NCBI GenBank assembly: GCA_016716525.1
Contig: JADJWE010000009.1
Location: 1 to 64,000, forward strand
DNA length: 64,000 nt
Origin: Candidatus Flexicrinis affinis
GTDB lineage: Bacteria > Chloroflexota > Anaerolineae > Aggregatilineales > Phototrophicaceae
Reading direction: 5' to 3'
The notes under the pieces were generated by a model. It saw nothing but the letters and a program-made list of their open reading frames with translations. It did no database searches and had not been told where the DNA came from. Shown in pieces: positions 13,763 to 22,164 of the stretch (its first letter is position 1; every line of letters starts with the position of its first letter). The position numbers and the translations under genes were made by a program.

Positions 13763-13793
13763 ATTATACTGGGGAATTATGGTTCGCTGTCGG
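13763..13793 (-). promoter_or_regulatory. Predicted promoter for the radical SAM gene
   Basis: On the minus strand a perfect -10 (TATAAT, 13763-13768) is preceded at 19 bases by CCGACA (13788-13793), a weak -35. It lies 34 bases upstream of the ATG at 13729. Confidence 0.4.
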
Positions 13794-13869
13794 TTTTTCC
13801 CCCGGCTCTAAGTCGAAACGCATAAAGGGCGACGTTTCCGCCGCCCTTCGATCGTGGCATCCGTGGATA

Positions 13870-15198
13870 CTACTCGCCGCCGGCTTCCCTCTGGGCCAAC
13901 ACCGTGTTGACCATCATGTCGATGAAGCGCTGCGGCTCGTCCCAGCTGGGTGTGTGCGCGGAGTCTTCGAAGTAGATCAGCTCCTTGTGCGGGGCCTCCA
14001 GCAGCGCGAAGTATTCCTCGGTCAGCGCATTGACCGCGTTGGCGTCCCAGCGACCTTTGATCATGTACACCGGCACGTCGAGTTGACTTGCCTGTGTGCG
14101 GAAGTCAACGTCGTTCAACTGCGGGTAGAGCGTGGTGAACGTGTTCGCCAGCCCGAGCACCCAGTACACCTTGTCGAGAAGGCCGTACTCCTGCGCCCCG
14201 AGCGAGTCGAAGAACAGGTTGTGGCCGGTGCCTTCGCCGCGCGCGTGGGCCTCCATGTAGTTGTTGATCACGCCGTTGATCGCGCCGAATTTGCCGATCA
14301 GTTCACTGGCCGCCCACGGCGGCGGGCCGTCCTGCTCGATGCGGGCGATGGAGTCGGTGCGACCCTGCTCGCGCAGCAGTTCGAGCGCGAACTCGCGCAT
14401 CAGCGTGTCGTTCTCGACCGGGTCGACCATCTGGCCGGTCGTCACCAGCGCGTGGAACAGGTCGGGATATGCCTGTACGAGCATCACGCCGAGGATGCTG
14501 CCCCACGACTCGCCAAACACGTAGATCTTGTCTTGACCAAAGCGGTCGCGCAGATACAGGGTGAGCGCGTGCGCGTCGGAGACGACCCGTTCCGGCGTCA
14601 ACTCATCGAACGGCACGGCGTTGTACGACTTGCCGGTGCCGGGCTGGTCCCAGTTGACGACGACGAAATGCTGTTCGAGGTCGCCCAAGTAACGGCGCGT
14701 CATCACCAGTTCGCTGCCACCCGGTCCGCCCGCCAGAAACAGCAGGACGGGCAGATCGGTGCTGTGGCCGCGGATCGTCACCCACTGCGTGCTGCCGTTC
14801 AGGTCGACCGTCTCCAGCGTGGCAATGCTGCCCGGCACCATGCTCCCGGACTCATCGGTGATCGCCGGCGTCGACGCGTAAGCCTGCGAGAGGATGACGG
14901 CCAGCACCGCCACCCCGATCCAGCCGGCGATTGCGCCGAGGACGAGCGCGGGCGTGCGTTCGAACCGGAAGAACGCGATGACGATCCCGATATCGGCGGC
15001 GGCAAGCAGGGTAGCGACCCAGATTGGAACGGCCGTTACAAAGAACAGCAGGAGGACTGGCAGCGCACTGATCAGCGCAACCAGCATGGCCATGAAGATG
15101 AGGAACGCCATGCCAACGCGGCGGAGTAGGCCACGGTTCGCAGCACGCTGCTCCATGCGGCCGGAGGCTTGATCGAATCGTCTTGCGGTATCTGTCAT
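13870..15198 (-). CDS. Membrane-anchored alpha/beta hydrolase (proline iminopeptidase-like)
   Basis: This is a serine hydrolase of about 442 residues. Three or more hydrophobic helices occupy roughly residues 30-110 (LIFMAMLVALISALPVLLLF; AVPIWVATLLAAADIGIVIA; GWIGVAVLAVIL), so the catalytic domain is tethered to the membrane, probably outside. The catalytic domain shows the oxyanion motif FLAGGPGGSE, the VNWDQPGTGKS motif of the proline iminopeptidase branch, the nucleophile elbow GESWGS, and a late acid and histidine (GRWDAN, EDSAHTPSWD). ATG 15198 is preferred over an upstream ATG at 15252 because AGGA sits just upstream and the upstream extension is cysteine-rich and not family-like. Its substrate is unknown; a small peptide or ester is likely. 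Confidence 0.82.
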   Translation of the reverse strand: MTDTARRFDQASGRMEQRAANRGLLRRVGMAFLIFMAMLVALISALPVLLLFFVTAVPIWVATLLAAADIGIVIAFFRFERTPALVLGAIAGWIGVAVLAVILSQAYASTPAITDESGSMVPGSIATLETVDLNGSTQWVTIRGHSTDLPVLLFLAGGPGGSELVMTRRYLGDLEQHFVVVNWDQPGTGKSYNAVPFDELTPERVVSDAHALTLYLRDRFGQDKIYVFGESWGSILGVMLVQAYPDLFHALVTTGQMVDPVENDTLMREFALELLREQGRTDSIARIEQDGPPPWAASELIGKFGAINGVINNYMEAHARGEGTGHNLFFDSLGAQEYGLLDKVYWVLGLANTFTTLYPQLNDVDFRTQASQLDVPVYMIKGRWDANAVNALTEEYFALLEAPHKELIYFEDSAHTPSWDEPQRFIDMMVNTVLAQREAGGE

Positions 15199-15346
15199 TC
15201 CTAGAATGCTCCTGTTGATGAGACAACACATAACGCGGTCTGCACACGGCATCAGACGTCACGCTGTGCCGCGCGCAGGCGCACGAATACCTTGCTTGGC
15301 TGTTTGCTCTAGAACGCTGCGTTCTGTGTTTCAGAACGTGTCCCGG

Positions 15347-15871
15347 CTACCGCTCCGGCACCAGAACCTTCAGCGCGGCTTTGATGCCGACCGCCCACTC
15401 ATGAATGGCGTCCCAATCGCGATAGTCGCCCAGCGGGGCCTTGACCATGCGGATCGTCGCGCGTTCGATGAAATTCAGGTCGGCGGGATCGAGCTTGCCG
15501 TGGAACACCACGATATCGCGCACGCCGATGCGCTCCGCCACTGCCCGCAGCGCATCGGGAAACTCCCAGCCTTCGAGCGTCTCTTCAGGGTCGCCCCCGC
15601 CGGTTGGGCCGCTGGAGAACAACCAGACGGGCCGGTTACGCAGGTCGGGCTCGAAATTGATGAGCAGGTCCGAGGCGCTGCCTTGCCAACGGCCGATATA
15701 GACCGCGCTGCCAATAATGGCCGCATCGTATGACCGGATTTCGTGGACGGTGTCTGCCGGACGCACGTCGACTTTGATGACGCCGGGTTCCTCGATCGCT
15801 CTGCCGATGGCTTGCGCAATCCCTTCTGTCGCGTGGTGCTTTGAGGCGAAGGCGACAAGGACGTTTAGCAT
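15347..15871 (-). CDS. Flavodoxin-domain protein
   Basis: This 174-residue soluble protein of the flavodoxin/HemG-like class binds FMN. The phosphate-binding loop region reads VLVAFASKHHATEGIAQAIG at the start, and the strand IIGSAVYIGRW and the FSSGPTGGGDPEE loop follow as in menaquinone-linked protoporphyrinogen oxidase and flavodoxin-like proteins. ATG 15871 is chosen over 15889 because GGAAGGAG lies 7 bases upstream. It might shuttle electrons or act as a quinone-linked oxidase. No haem genes are nearby to decide. It is probably a single-gene unit, with 148 bases before the hydrolase downstream. Confidence 0.75.
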   Translation of the reverse strand: MLNVLVAFASKHHATEGIAQAIGRAIEEPGVIKVDVRPADTVHEIRSYDAAIIGSAVYIGRWQGSASDLLINFEPDLRNRPVWLFSSGPTGGGDPEETLEGWEFPDALRAVAERIGVRDIVVFHGKLDPADLNFIERATIRMVKAPLGDYRDWDAIHEWAVGIKAALKVLVPER

Positions 15872-15968
15872 GACGGTCTCCTTCCGCATTTACCTGTCAC
15901 TTGAATCGTCGGACCGAAGCTGAATCGGGGCTAGTGACAGGCGTCACAAACGATTGGACGGAATGTAA

Positions 15969-16000
15969 CGGCCGCCGGATCGAAGATGTCACGGCGGCCG
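15969..16000 (-). terminator. Possible terminator hairpin after the membrane-protein gene
   Basis: A GC-rich inverted repeat (CGGCCGCCG ... CGGCGGCCG) lies 13 bases past the stop at 16013 on the minus strand. A clear U-run is missing. Confidence 0.35.
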
Positions 16001-16012
16001 CCGTTCCCGGCG

Positions 16013-17326
16013 TCATGGCCGATTAGGCTCCTGATCCGCGGGTTCTTCGGGCAGGTCCGCCTCAGCGTCCGCCTCCGGCAAGTCCGGGCTTGCCTCGTCT
16101 TCCGCCATATCGTCCAATTCGAGTAGATCCGCGTCTGCCGACGGTGGTGCGGGCGTACCCGGCTCTGGCTGCGGGGCCACCGGTTGAGCAGGCGGCATGG
16201 TTAGGATGTCCGGATTGCGGGCGAAGTCGGTCAGAAACGCCTCGGCGCTGGTCAGCCCACGACCGGTGTCAAGCGTGCTGAGGACGCCGGCACCATCACC
16301 GCCGATGACTTTTCCGGCGAGCGCCGTGACGACCTTCTCAAAGAACCAGTCGCTGAACGCGACCAGCCATGCGATGACCAGAAATACGGTCATCCTGCTT
16401 GGGTCCGTGGCGGCGGGGGCGCTCATATCGCTTCCGAACACGAATAGGCCGACTTGCAGCGCCAAATAGGCGAATGCGGCCGTCAGCATGCCCAACCACG
16501 GCTTGGTAGCGAACCAAACGGTATGCCCAGGCAGCAGGTTGAGCGGCCCGACCCGGATATAACGGTAGAAGCACGCCATCGTGCCGCCGATCAGCCCGAC
16601 GGCCAGCACGGCGTACGGAAGCTGCAGCACCGGAAGCTGCGCGTTTGCGGGCCCGGTCAACGACCACAGCGCGACGATCCCGTACGCGACTAGCAGTGCC
16701 GGTATGACAAGGTGCGTATATGGCTTGTTGGCCGCCAGCTCGTCCTTGACCGCGCTCACCGTCACATCCAGCGCGACGACTTGCAATTCGTGTTCGAGGT
16801 CGCGGAACTGATCGCGTAGTCCCTGTAATGTCTGTGCGTCGAGCGTACGGTCGAGGCTCTTCTGAAGCACGTTCGTCTTGTCAGCGATGGCGCGGAGTTT
16901 GCGGTCGGCCTCCTGCTGGCTGGTTCCGATGCACTCGGCGAGACGGAGCAGCGCCTGATGATGGAGCAGGCGCGCTTTCGTGAGCAGGGCGGCGGCCTCC
17001 TGCTGGCGCTGTGCGGCTTCCGTATCGGGGGTCGGGGCGTTTTCTACGGGTGGCGGGGCGGGCGCGACGGGAAGCGGTACGTCGGCGCTTGTGGGCCTCG
17101 CCGGTGTGACAACGATCGGGCGGGCGCGGCTTTGGGCCGCATCGATAAGGGCCCGCGCGATGGTCTCGCGGGATGGAGGCGGCGAAACAAACGCAACCCG
17201 CCCCTGTTGAAGTTCTACGTTTGGCGTGCTTGCGTCGAACAACGCCTGCGCACCGATTTCGCGCAGGGCGTGCTGCACCTGCGCCCGATCGCTCTGGACA
17301 ACCGGCTTGTCGATGACATCGACCAT
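16013..17326 (-). CDS. Membrane protein of unknown function with coiled-coil and acidic tail
   Basis: I do not recognise this 437-residue protein. Residues 1-120 are alanine/proline-rich and probably disordered. Residues 105-200 are helical and glutamine/glutamate-rich, with possible coiled coils (LRDQFRDLEHELQVVALDV). Four membrane helices follow at about 208-330 (LVIPALLVAYGIVALWSLTG; PYAVLAVGLIGGTMACFY; MLTAAFAYLALQVGLFVFG; MTVFLVIAWLVAFSDWFFEK). The tail after 370 is proline-rich and then very acidic (DDMAEDEASPDLPEADAEAD). The start has an unusually perfect ribosome site, AAAGGAGGTGAACC before the ATG, so it is probably well translated. The layout resembles membrane scaffolds, but no function can be assigned. 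Confidence 0.75.
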   Translation of the reverse strand: MVDVIDKPVVQSDRAQVQHALREIGAQALFDASTPNVELQQGRVAFVSPPPSRETIARALIDAAQSRARPIVVTPARPTSADVPLPVAPAPPPVENAPTPDTEAAQRQQEAAALLTKARLLHHQALLRLAECIGTSQQEADRKLRAIADKTNVLQKSLDRTLDAQTLQGLRDQFRDLEHELQVVALDVTVSAVKDELAANKPYTHLVIPALLVAYGIVALWSLTGPANAQLPVLQLPYAVLAVGLIGGTMACFYRYIRVGPLNLLPGHTVWFATKPWLGMLTAAFAYLALQVGLFVFGSDMSAPAATDPSRMTVFLVIAWLVAFSDWFFEKVVTALAGKVIGGDGAGVLSTLDTGRGLTSAEAFLTDFARNPDILTMPPAQPVAPQPEPGTPAPPSADADLLELDDMAEDEASPDLPEADAEADLPEEPADQEPNRP

Positions 17327-17426
17327 GGTTCACCTCCTTTGACGGGCTGAGGCGATACCCGGCTATCGCTTATTTCCATTGTAAGCCGGTTTGTCCGGCG
17401 GTTCGGTCCAATCAGATCGATGCGGC

Positions 17427-18335
17427 CTACGTTACGCTTGTGAGCACCCTCAGGAGCAGGTCGCGTACTTCCGCCATGACCGTGGCTTTGTGCAGGTCGA
17501 GGTCGTCGGAGAGGCCGAGCAGCGATGCAAAATCATCGACGTGTTCGGCCATGTGATCACGCAGGTAATGCACGGCGCCGTCGTACAGCCCGTGCTTGAA
17601 CGCCGGCATGAATTCGAGCGCGTAGTCGCGGTCCCACGGCGCGCGCAGGGCGTCGGGCAGCGCCTCGAACGCCGCGATAAACGCGTGTGCGCCAGTCTCG
17701 CCGTCGAGGTCCCAGATCTGTCGATACAGGCGGTGGAGTTCGGGCCAGTCGGCGAGGCGTTCCGGCATGCGCATGATGCTCGAGAGCAGCACGCCCTGAG
17801 TCATCCAGTGCGCGGCGACGGCGTACTTGTCGGCGATCACGCGCGCGTTGAAGATGGCCTGCAGGGGCGCGACATCGTGCTGGGCATCCAGCGCGCCGAG
17901 GCCGTAGTGCACGTAGTGAGACGCACGGCGCATCAGCCACGCGCGGTCGGCCATCCTGGCCCGCACTTGATCGGAGACACGGGTGAGTGTGCCGTCGCGG
18001 TCGGTGTGGACGATGCAGCCCCACAGCGCCTCGACCGGAGTCACGCCATCGTCGTCATGCAGGGCGGGCGGGGTGAGCCAGTCGTCGGGCGTCGAGGCCG
18101 TCAGCCAGTCGATCGGTTTGAGGTCGATTTCCCAGTAAGTGTCGCCGACCACGCCGTCGAAGAAATCGTCGCCGGCCGGATCGGACGCGGTGAACGCCCA
18201 CAGGTCGACATCCGAGCCGTGCCAACTCGTGCCGCGCGCGACCGACCCGGTGATCGCCACGGCGACGACGTCAGACCGGCCGGCGTACTCGTCCGCCTTG
18301 GCCGCCGCGACCTGATACAAACCCGTCGAGGACAT
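17427..18335 (-). CDS. Nucleotidyltransferase-domain protein
   Basis: This 302-residue protein has an N-terminal polymerase-beta-like nucleotidyltransferase motif, VAITGSVARGTSWHGSDVDL (residues about 27-46), with the GS and DxD residues needed for metal-dependent nucleotidyl transfer. The rest is helical and resembles aminoglycoside-nucleotidyltransferase-like or substrate-binding helical domains. The target (small molecule, tRNA or protein) cannot be determined. It lies alone between the membrane-protein gene and a divergent secreted-protein gene. No MNT/HEPN toxin partner is adjacent, so a toxin-antitoxin role is not supported. Confidence 0.75.
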   Translation of the reverse strand: MSSTGLYQVAAAKADEYAGRSDVVAVAITGSVARGTSWHGSDVDLWAFTASDPAGDDFFDGVVGDTYWEIDLKPIDWLTASTPDDWLTPPALHDDDGVTPVEALWGCIVHTDRDGTLTRVSDQVRARMADRAWLMRRASHYVHYGLGALDAQHDVAPLQAIFNARVIADKYAVAAHWMTQGVLLSSIMRMPERLADWPELHRLYRQIWDLDGETGAHAFIAAFEALPDALRAPWDRDYALEFMPAFKHGLYDGAVHYLRDHMAEHVDDFASLLGLSDDLDLHKATVMAEVRDLLLRVLTSVT

Positions 18336-18405
18336 CGTGCGCTCCGGGGAAATACCAACTTTGCTGACGTGATTGTACCGCGGGGAGGTCTGGGCGTGGG
18401 TTTTT

Positions 18406-18434
18406 ATGACATCAGCACGCTCCCGACTTACAAT
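18406..18434 (+). promoter_or_regulatory. Predicted promoter of the FG-GAP-like gene
   Basis: ATGACA (18406-18411, 5 of 6 matches to a -35) and TACAAT (18429-18434) are spaced by 17 bases and lie 27 bases before the ATG at 18461. Confidence 0.55.
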
Positions 18435-18460
18435 AAATTGCAGGCGTTAAGGAGTGAACG

Positions 18461-20404
18461 ATGCGATTGCTAGCCGCTGTCTTGGCATTGTTGGTTATGG
18501 GCACGCAGTTGGTCGGTCAACCGACGTCGTTTGACGACTACCTGCGTACTCTTGACGCGGCTCTAGCGCTGGCCGACTCGCACACCCTCGACAGCGCCAT
18601 GCTGGCAGAGATCGTGCCGCGTGAAATCAAGGTCCGTTTCGGAAATGCGCCAGCGTTTGCAGAACTGTCCGACGCGACCATTTCCGAAGCGTCCGACCAA
18701 ATCTCATGGCTGTTCGATCAGACCGAGTTTGCATACGAATGGTCTGAGGCACGGGTTCGAGTATGGCTGAAGACTGCGCCAGGACCGACCGAGATCGATC
18801 TCGAGCGCCACCCCGGCATCGATGCTTCCATGGCGCTGTACGACTTCGAGGCGGACGGCGTTCCAGAGTTGGTGCTGGATTGGTATTCGTTTGGCACCGC
18901 TTACTTCGTCGCACGCTGGGACGGGGCGAAATGGTCTCCGGTGAGCGTTCCGTTGCCCATTACCGTCACGAACGAGACCATTCCAGGTATGACGCTGACC
19001 GGTCTAACCGAGTCGGGATTTGGAGATATCAATGCTGACGGATTGCCGGAGTGGCGCGTTTCTGAGAACGGATACGTGAACTCTGGCAGCCTCCACATTC
19101 TGGCTTGGCGTAGAGGCGGACTGATTCCCCTCGTCGAACCGATCAGATACCCTTCGTACAATATCGGTGTCGACACACAGTTCACTGAGGATCTAATCCG
19201 CCAACGTGTGTCGTTTGGCGATACATGGGGCTGCGAGTGGGTTGATGAGGCACGATATCGTTGGAACTCCGACATGGACCTCTATATTTGGGTCGGTGTG
19301 TCTCGGGGTTACGCACAATCGTTCGGCTGCGCTGTTCGGTTTGCTGAGCAGGCTCACTGGGCCGGAGCGATCGATGCAGCGGCCGAACTCTATCGCCTCG
19401 CAATGCTGCGAGCCGCTGAAGACTCTGATCCTATCGACACCGAGCTTTACCAATACGCTCATCTGCGGGCGGCGATCGCGTTTACGCTGAGCGGTCAACA
19501 TGACGCCGCAACCGAAGCGTTAAGTGCGGTAGAGCGCGGAAACACACAGTCCGAATTTGTCGCGCGCCTGTTCACTGCCGTTGATAGCAATGTTCCTGAC
19601 GCGTATCGGGTATGTGCGGCGGTGTTTAATGTCTTTACGCGTGAATGGCCAGCATCGCCTGATGGATACTACGACGCAGTGCCAACGGAACTGATCGTCG
19701 GGAATGTGGTTGATTATCCCAACCCCTTACCAATACATCGCCTGCTGCCAACGCCGGCGCGTGCCGGCTGTGATGTCGACCAACTGATTAACTCTCGTCT
19801 GGGGTACACGGTGATTAGTCCAAGAGTCGACCCCGCGATCCGGATAGCTGAATACGGCTTGGTGGTTGATGACGCCCGTCAAGCGGATATTGACGGCGAC
19901 GGATCCGACGAATGGATAGTCTGGCTGAGTGCCGATGTCCCGGCACTAATTCTCAAGCCTACCGCGAACGGATCCTATTCAATTGATCGACTCCCTATTG
20001 CACGGGTTTCAGCTGAGCAGCCGATCATTGTGCCGACTTCGACACCACAACTCCAGATTGACCACAACATGTTTGCGAGTCTCGCTCAATGTGAATTGGG
20101 CTCATCGTGTGATATGAGCGACCCCAAGTCGGTGCTGGCGATTCTCCAGGATCTAAGCTATCCATGGTATCCTGCGCGTCACGCGTTGAGCCGGGAACGG
20201 CTTGACCGTGCAACCGCCGCCGCTATTGAGGTGAAAAGCGCGGCTGAGTACCCCCTGCGCTATACATTGGGATTGATTCTCACCGAAGAAGGCAATCCTG
20301 ATGAGGCCATTCTACAGTTCGAGACGATTGTGGAGCGTGTTCCCGATTCAGTGTGGGGCGTTTTGGCCGCCTTGCACATCGCTGGAGGCAGCAGCGATGA
20401 TTAA
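18461..20404 (+). CDS. Secreted protein with FG-GAP-like calcium motifs and TPR-like tail
   Basis: This 647-residue protein of unknown function begins with a signal peptide (MRLLAAVLALLVMGTQLVG). Two calcium-binding-type loops typical of FG-GAP/VCBS propellers occur: GFGDINADGLPEW (about 186-198) and ADIDGDGSDEW (about 475-485). Between and after them are helical repeat stretches resembling tetratricopeptide repeats (WAGAIDAAAELYRLAMLRAA; GNPDEAILQFETIVERVP). AAGGAG precedes the ATG by 7 bases. It may be a surface-located scaffold or sensor. It is convergent with the UppP fusion gene, with 17 bases between stops. Codons are more AT-rich than average here. Confidence 0.65.
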   Translation: MRLLAAVLALLVMGTQLVGQPTSFDDYLRTLDAALALADSHTLDSAMLAEIVPREIKVRFGNAPAFAELSDATISEASDQISWLFDQTEFAYEWSEARVRVWLKTAPGPTEIDLERHPGIDASMALYDFEADGVPELVLDWYSFGTAYFVARWDGAKWSPVSVPLPITVTNETIPGMTLTGLTESGFGDINADGLPEWRVSENGYVNSGSLHILAWRRGGLIPLVEPIRYPSYNIGVDTQFTEDLIRQRVSFGDTWGCEWVDEARYRWNSDMDLYIWVGVSRGYAQSFGCAVRFAEQAHWAGAIDAAAELYRLAMLRAAEDSDPIDTELYQYAHLRAAIAFTLSGQHDAATEALSAVERGNTQSEFVARLFTAVDSNVPDAYRVCAAVFNVFTREWPASPDGYYDAVPTELIVGNVVDYPNPLPIHRLLPTPARAGCDVDQLINSRLGYTVISPRVDPAIRIAEYGLVVDDARQADIDGDGSDEWIVWLSADVPALILKPTANGSYSIDRLPIARVSAEQPIIVPTSTPQLQIDHNMFASLAQCELGSSCDMSDPKSVLAILQDLSYPWYPARHALSRERLDRATAAAIEVKSAAEYPLRYTLGLILTEEGNPDEAILQFETIVERVPDSVWGVLAALHIAGGSSDD

Positions 20405-20421
20405 GGTTGCATGCCCGCCAG

Positions 20422-22080
20422 CTAACCGCCTATTTCGACGGGTTCCGCCGGCTGGGATACCGTCTCGCCCTTGAGGTACGACACCACCGACGCGCCGAGC
20501 GTCTCGTCCAGCGCGAACAGGTCGATCCCGTGCGTGCGGCCCGGATACGTGAACAGCGTCAGGTCGTCCCCGGCAAGTTCGACGATCTCGTCCATGTCGC
20601 GCGACGGGTAGCGGTCGCGGTCGGCATACGCGATCATCACCGGCAGGTCGGCGGCCAGCGCGTCCTCGATCGATACGTTGTAGTAGTTCAGCGCCGGCGA
20701 AAGCGCCACGGCGCGTGGGCACGGATCGTACAGGTAGCAACCCTCGACTGCCAGCACCGATCCCATGCTGCTGCCCAGCATCGACACCGACTGCATCCCC
20801 GGCTGATCGTCCAGCCAGCGCGCCCACGTCTGCACGTCGGTGAGGGCGGCCTGCCAGTTGATGCGCCCGCCGGTGCGCCCGTAGCCGCGCAGGTCGATGG
20901 TCAGGACGTTGAAGCCGGCCTCGTTGAGAGGCTCGACCAGAAACGCCCAACTGCGCTGGGTCGTATACAGCTGATGGATCAGCAGTACGGCCGGCGCGTC
21001 GGCATGCGGCGCATACAACGTCCCGCGCAGGATCAACCCGTCCGCCGCCGGAGTCTCCACAAGGGAGCCTGCTGACGCAGGCAGTGCTGAGTGCTGAGTG
21101 CTGAGTGCTGAGTAGAAACCGCCCATTGCGGCAGTTCCCCCTCGCCCCTTGAGGGAGAGGGGGCTAGGGGGAGAGGGGACAAGGTCAAGTGCTGAATAAT
21201 CCGCGCCCAACACGTCAATCTCCCCTCGCTCTGAGGGAGAGGGGCCGGGGGTGAGGGTTTCAGCCGCCGCATTCGCCTGCCCCGGCACCGCAAACAGGAA
21301 CAGCACCACGATACCTGCCGCGATGCGATACCAGCCGAACGGCGTAAACGTGTTGCGCGAGACGTAGCGCAACAGCCATCCGACCGAGAGAAATGCGAAG
21401 ATCATGCTCACCACCGTTCCAACCGCCAGCAGTCCAAGCTGATCGCCGTTGATCTCGTCGAGACTGGTCGCCAGTTCGATGAGTGCAGCGCCGCCCAGCA
21501 CCGGGATCGCCAAGAAGAACGAGAAGGCCGTCGCCGCTTGCCGTGTCAGGCCGACCGCGAGGCCGCCGAGGATCGTTGCGCCGGAACGCGAGACACCCGG
21601 AATCAACGCAAGCACCTGCGCCACGCCGATCAGAATGGCTTGCCGAAGAGTCAGCGCCTCGTGCGACTCGGTCTCCGGCGCTTCGGTGCGCGGGCGCCGT
21701 TCGATCACGATGAACGCGATACCTCCGACGATTAGCGCGAGTGCGACCACCACCGGCGTGAACAGCGTCTCTTTGATCCAGCCGCGCAGGGCAATTCCGA
21801 TTACCCCCGCCGGCACGGCGGCGATCACGATCGTCAGCCACAAATTGCGCACGGCCGGATTGGTCGTCACGGTGCGTGCCTGCCGGATCAGCTCGGCGCG
21901 GTAGAACCACACGACGGCCAACACGGCGCCGATCTGGATGAAGATCTCGAACGTGCCCCCGATCGCGTTGAAATCCAGCACGTTCGACGCGATGATGAGG
22001 TGTCCGGTGGACGACACCGGCAGAAACTCGGTCAGCCCCTCGACAATGCCGAGGATTACCGCTTTGATCAGGTCTTCCAC
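20422..22080 (-). CDS. uppP: Undecaprenyl-diphosphatase (UppP) fused to an alpha/beta hydrolase through a repeat-encoded linker
   Basis: Residues 1-270 are a complete UppP/BacA, the membrane enzyme that dephosphorylates undecaprenyl diphosphate to recycle the peptidoglycan lipid carrier. Signatures EGLTEFLPVSSTGHLI and IPGVSRSGATI and about eight helices are present. The reading frame continues without a stop through about 70 residues (272-340) encoded by palindromic and heptameric repeats (ETLTPGPSPSERGE, PSPPSPLSLKGRG, YSALSTQHSAL). It then enters a 210-residue hydrolase of the dienelactone-hydrolase type (LLIHQLYTTQ, DLRGYGRTGG, nucleophile GSSMGS, late histidine in GRTHGID). GTG 22080 has AGGATCG upstream. 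Whether one protein is made, or UppP and the hydrolase are separate after proteolysis or by sequence error, is open. Confidence 0.82.
   Translation of the reverse strand: MEDLIKAVILGIVEGLTEFLPVSSTGHLIIASNVLDFNAIGGTFEIFIQIGAVLAVVWFYRAELIRQARTVTTNPAVRNLWLTIVIAAVPAGVIGIALRGWIKETLFTPVVVALALIVGGIAFIVIERRPRTEAPETESHEALTLRQAILIGVAQVLALIPGVSRSGATILGGLAVGLTRQAATAFSFFLAIPVLGGAALIELATSLDEINGDQLGLLAVGTVVSMIFAFLSVGWLLRYVSRNTFTPFGWYRIAAGIVVLFLFAVPGQANAAAETLTPGPSPSERGEIDVLGADYSALDLVPSPPSPLSLKGRGGTAAMGGFYSALSTQHSALPASAGSLVETPAADGLILRGTLYAPHADAPAVLLIHQLYTTQRSWAFLVEPLNEAGFNVLTIDLRGYGRTGGRINWQAALTDVQTWARWLDDQPGMQSVSMLGSSMGSVLAVEGCYLYDPCPRAVALSPALNYYNVSIEDALAADLPVMIAYADRDRYPSRDMDEIVELAGDDLTLFTYPGRTHGIDLFALDETLGASVVSYLKGETVSQPAEPVEIGG
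21083..21113. repeat. Period-7 tandem repeat (GTGCTGA)
   Basis: Four full GTGCTGA units plus a partial one lie inside the uppP-hydrolase fusion and encode SALSTQHSAL. Related period-7 CTGA arrays lie at 29954-29976, 56182-56211 and 57801-57829. Confidence 0.85.
21135..21178. repeat. G/C-rich palindromic element, copy in uppP fusion (1)
   Basis: The arms CCCCTCGCCCC and GAGAGGGG surround a TTGAGGGA centre, followed by CTAGGGGGAGAGGGG. On the minus strand it encodes PSPPSPLSLKGRG. Relatives lie at 21219 and at 39075-39310. Confidence 0.8.
21219..21260. repeat. G/C-rich palindromic element, copy in uppP fusion (2)
   Basis: Arms TCCCCTC and GAGGGG with a CTGAGG centre are followed by a GGGGGTGAGGG tail. 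On the minus strand it encodes TLTPGPSPSERGE. It is 33 bases after a CAAGTGCTGA box, almost the same spacing as at the 39.2 kb locus. Confidence 0.8.
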
Positions 22081-22114
22081 GCTCGAACGATCCTAATTGG
22101 GCCGCGCACCTCGC

Positions 22115-22142
22115 ATTGTAGCGCAGGGATGCGCGCATTCAA
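22115..22142 (-). promoter_or_regulatory. Predicted promoter for uppP fusion gene
   Basis: On the minus strand TTGAAT (22137-22142) and TACAAT (22115-22120) are spaced by 16 bases and lie 34 bases before the GTG at 22080. Confidence 0.5.
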
Positions 22143-22164
22143 CCGCGGCCTGCCAATGCGAACC

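Noticed and set aside
13735..15129. Plus-strand ORF of 464 codons
   Set aside because: It is antisense to the membrane hydrolase that has GESWGS and GGPGG motifs; no homology is seen in this frame.
17427..18335. Nucleotidyltransferase as the toxin of an MNT/HEPN pair
   Set aside because: No HEPN partner is adjacent and the protein is much longer than minimal nucleotidyltransferase antitoxins.
21135..21260. Palindromes inside the uppP fusion as an ordinary intrinsic terminator
   Set aside because: They lack a U-run, lie inside an open frame, and recur in the same frame inside an unrelated gene.
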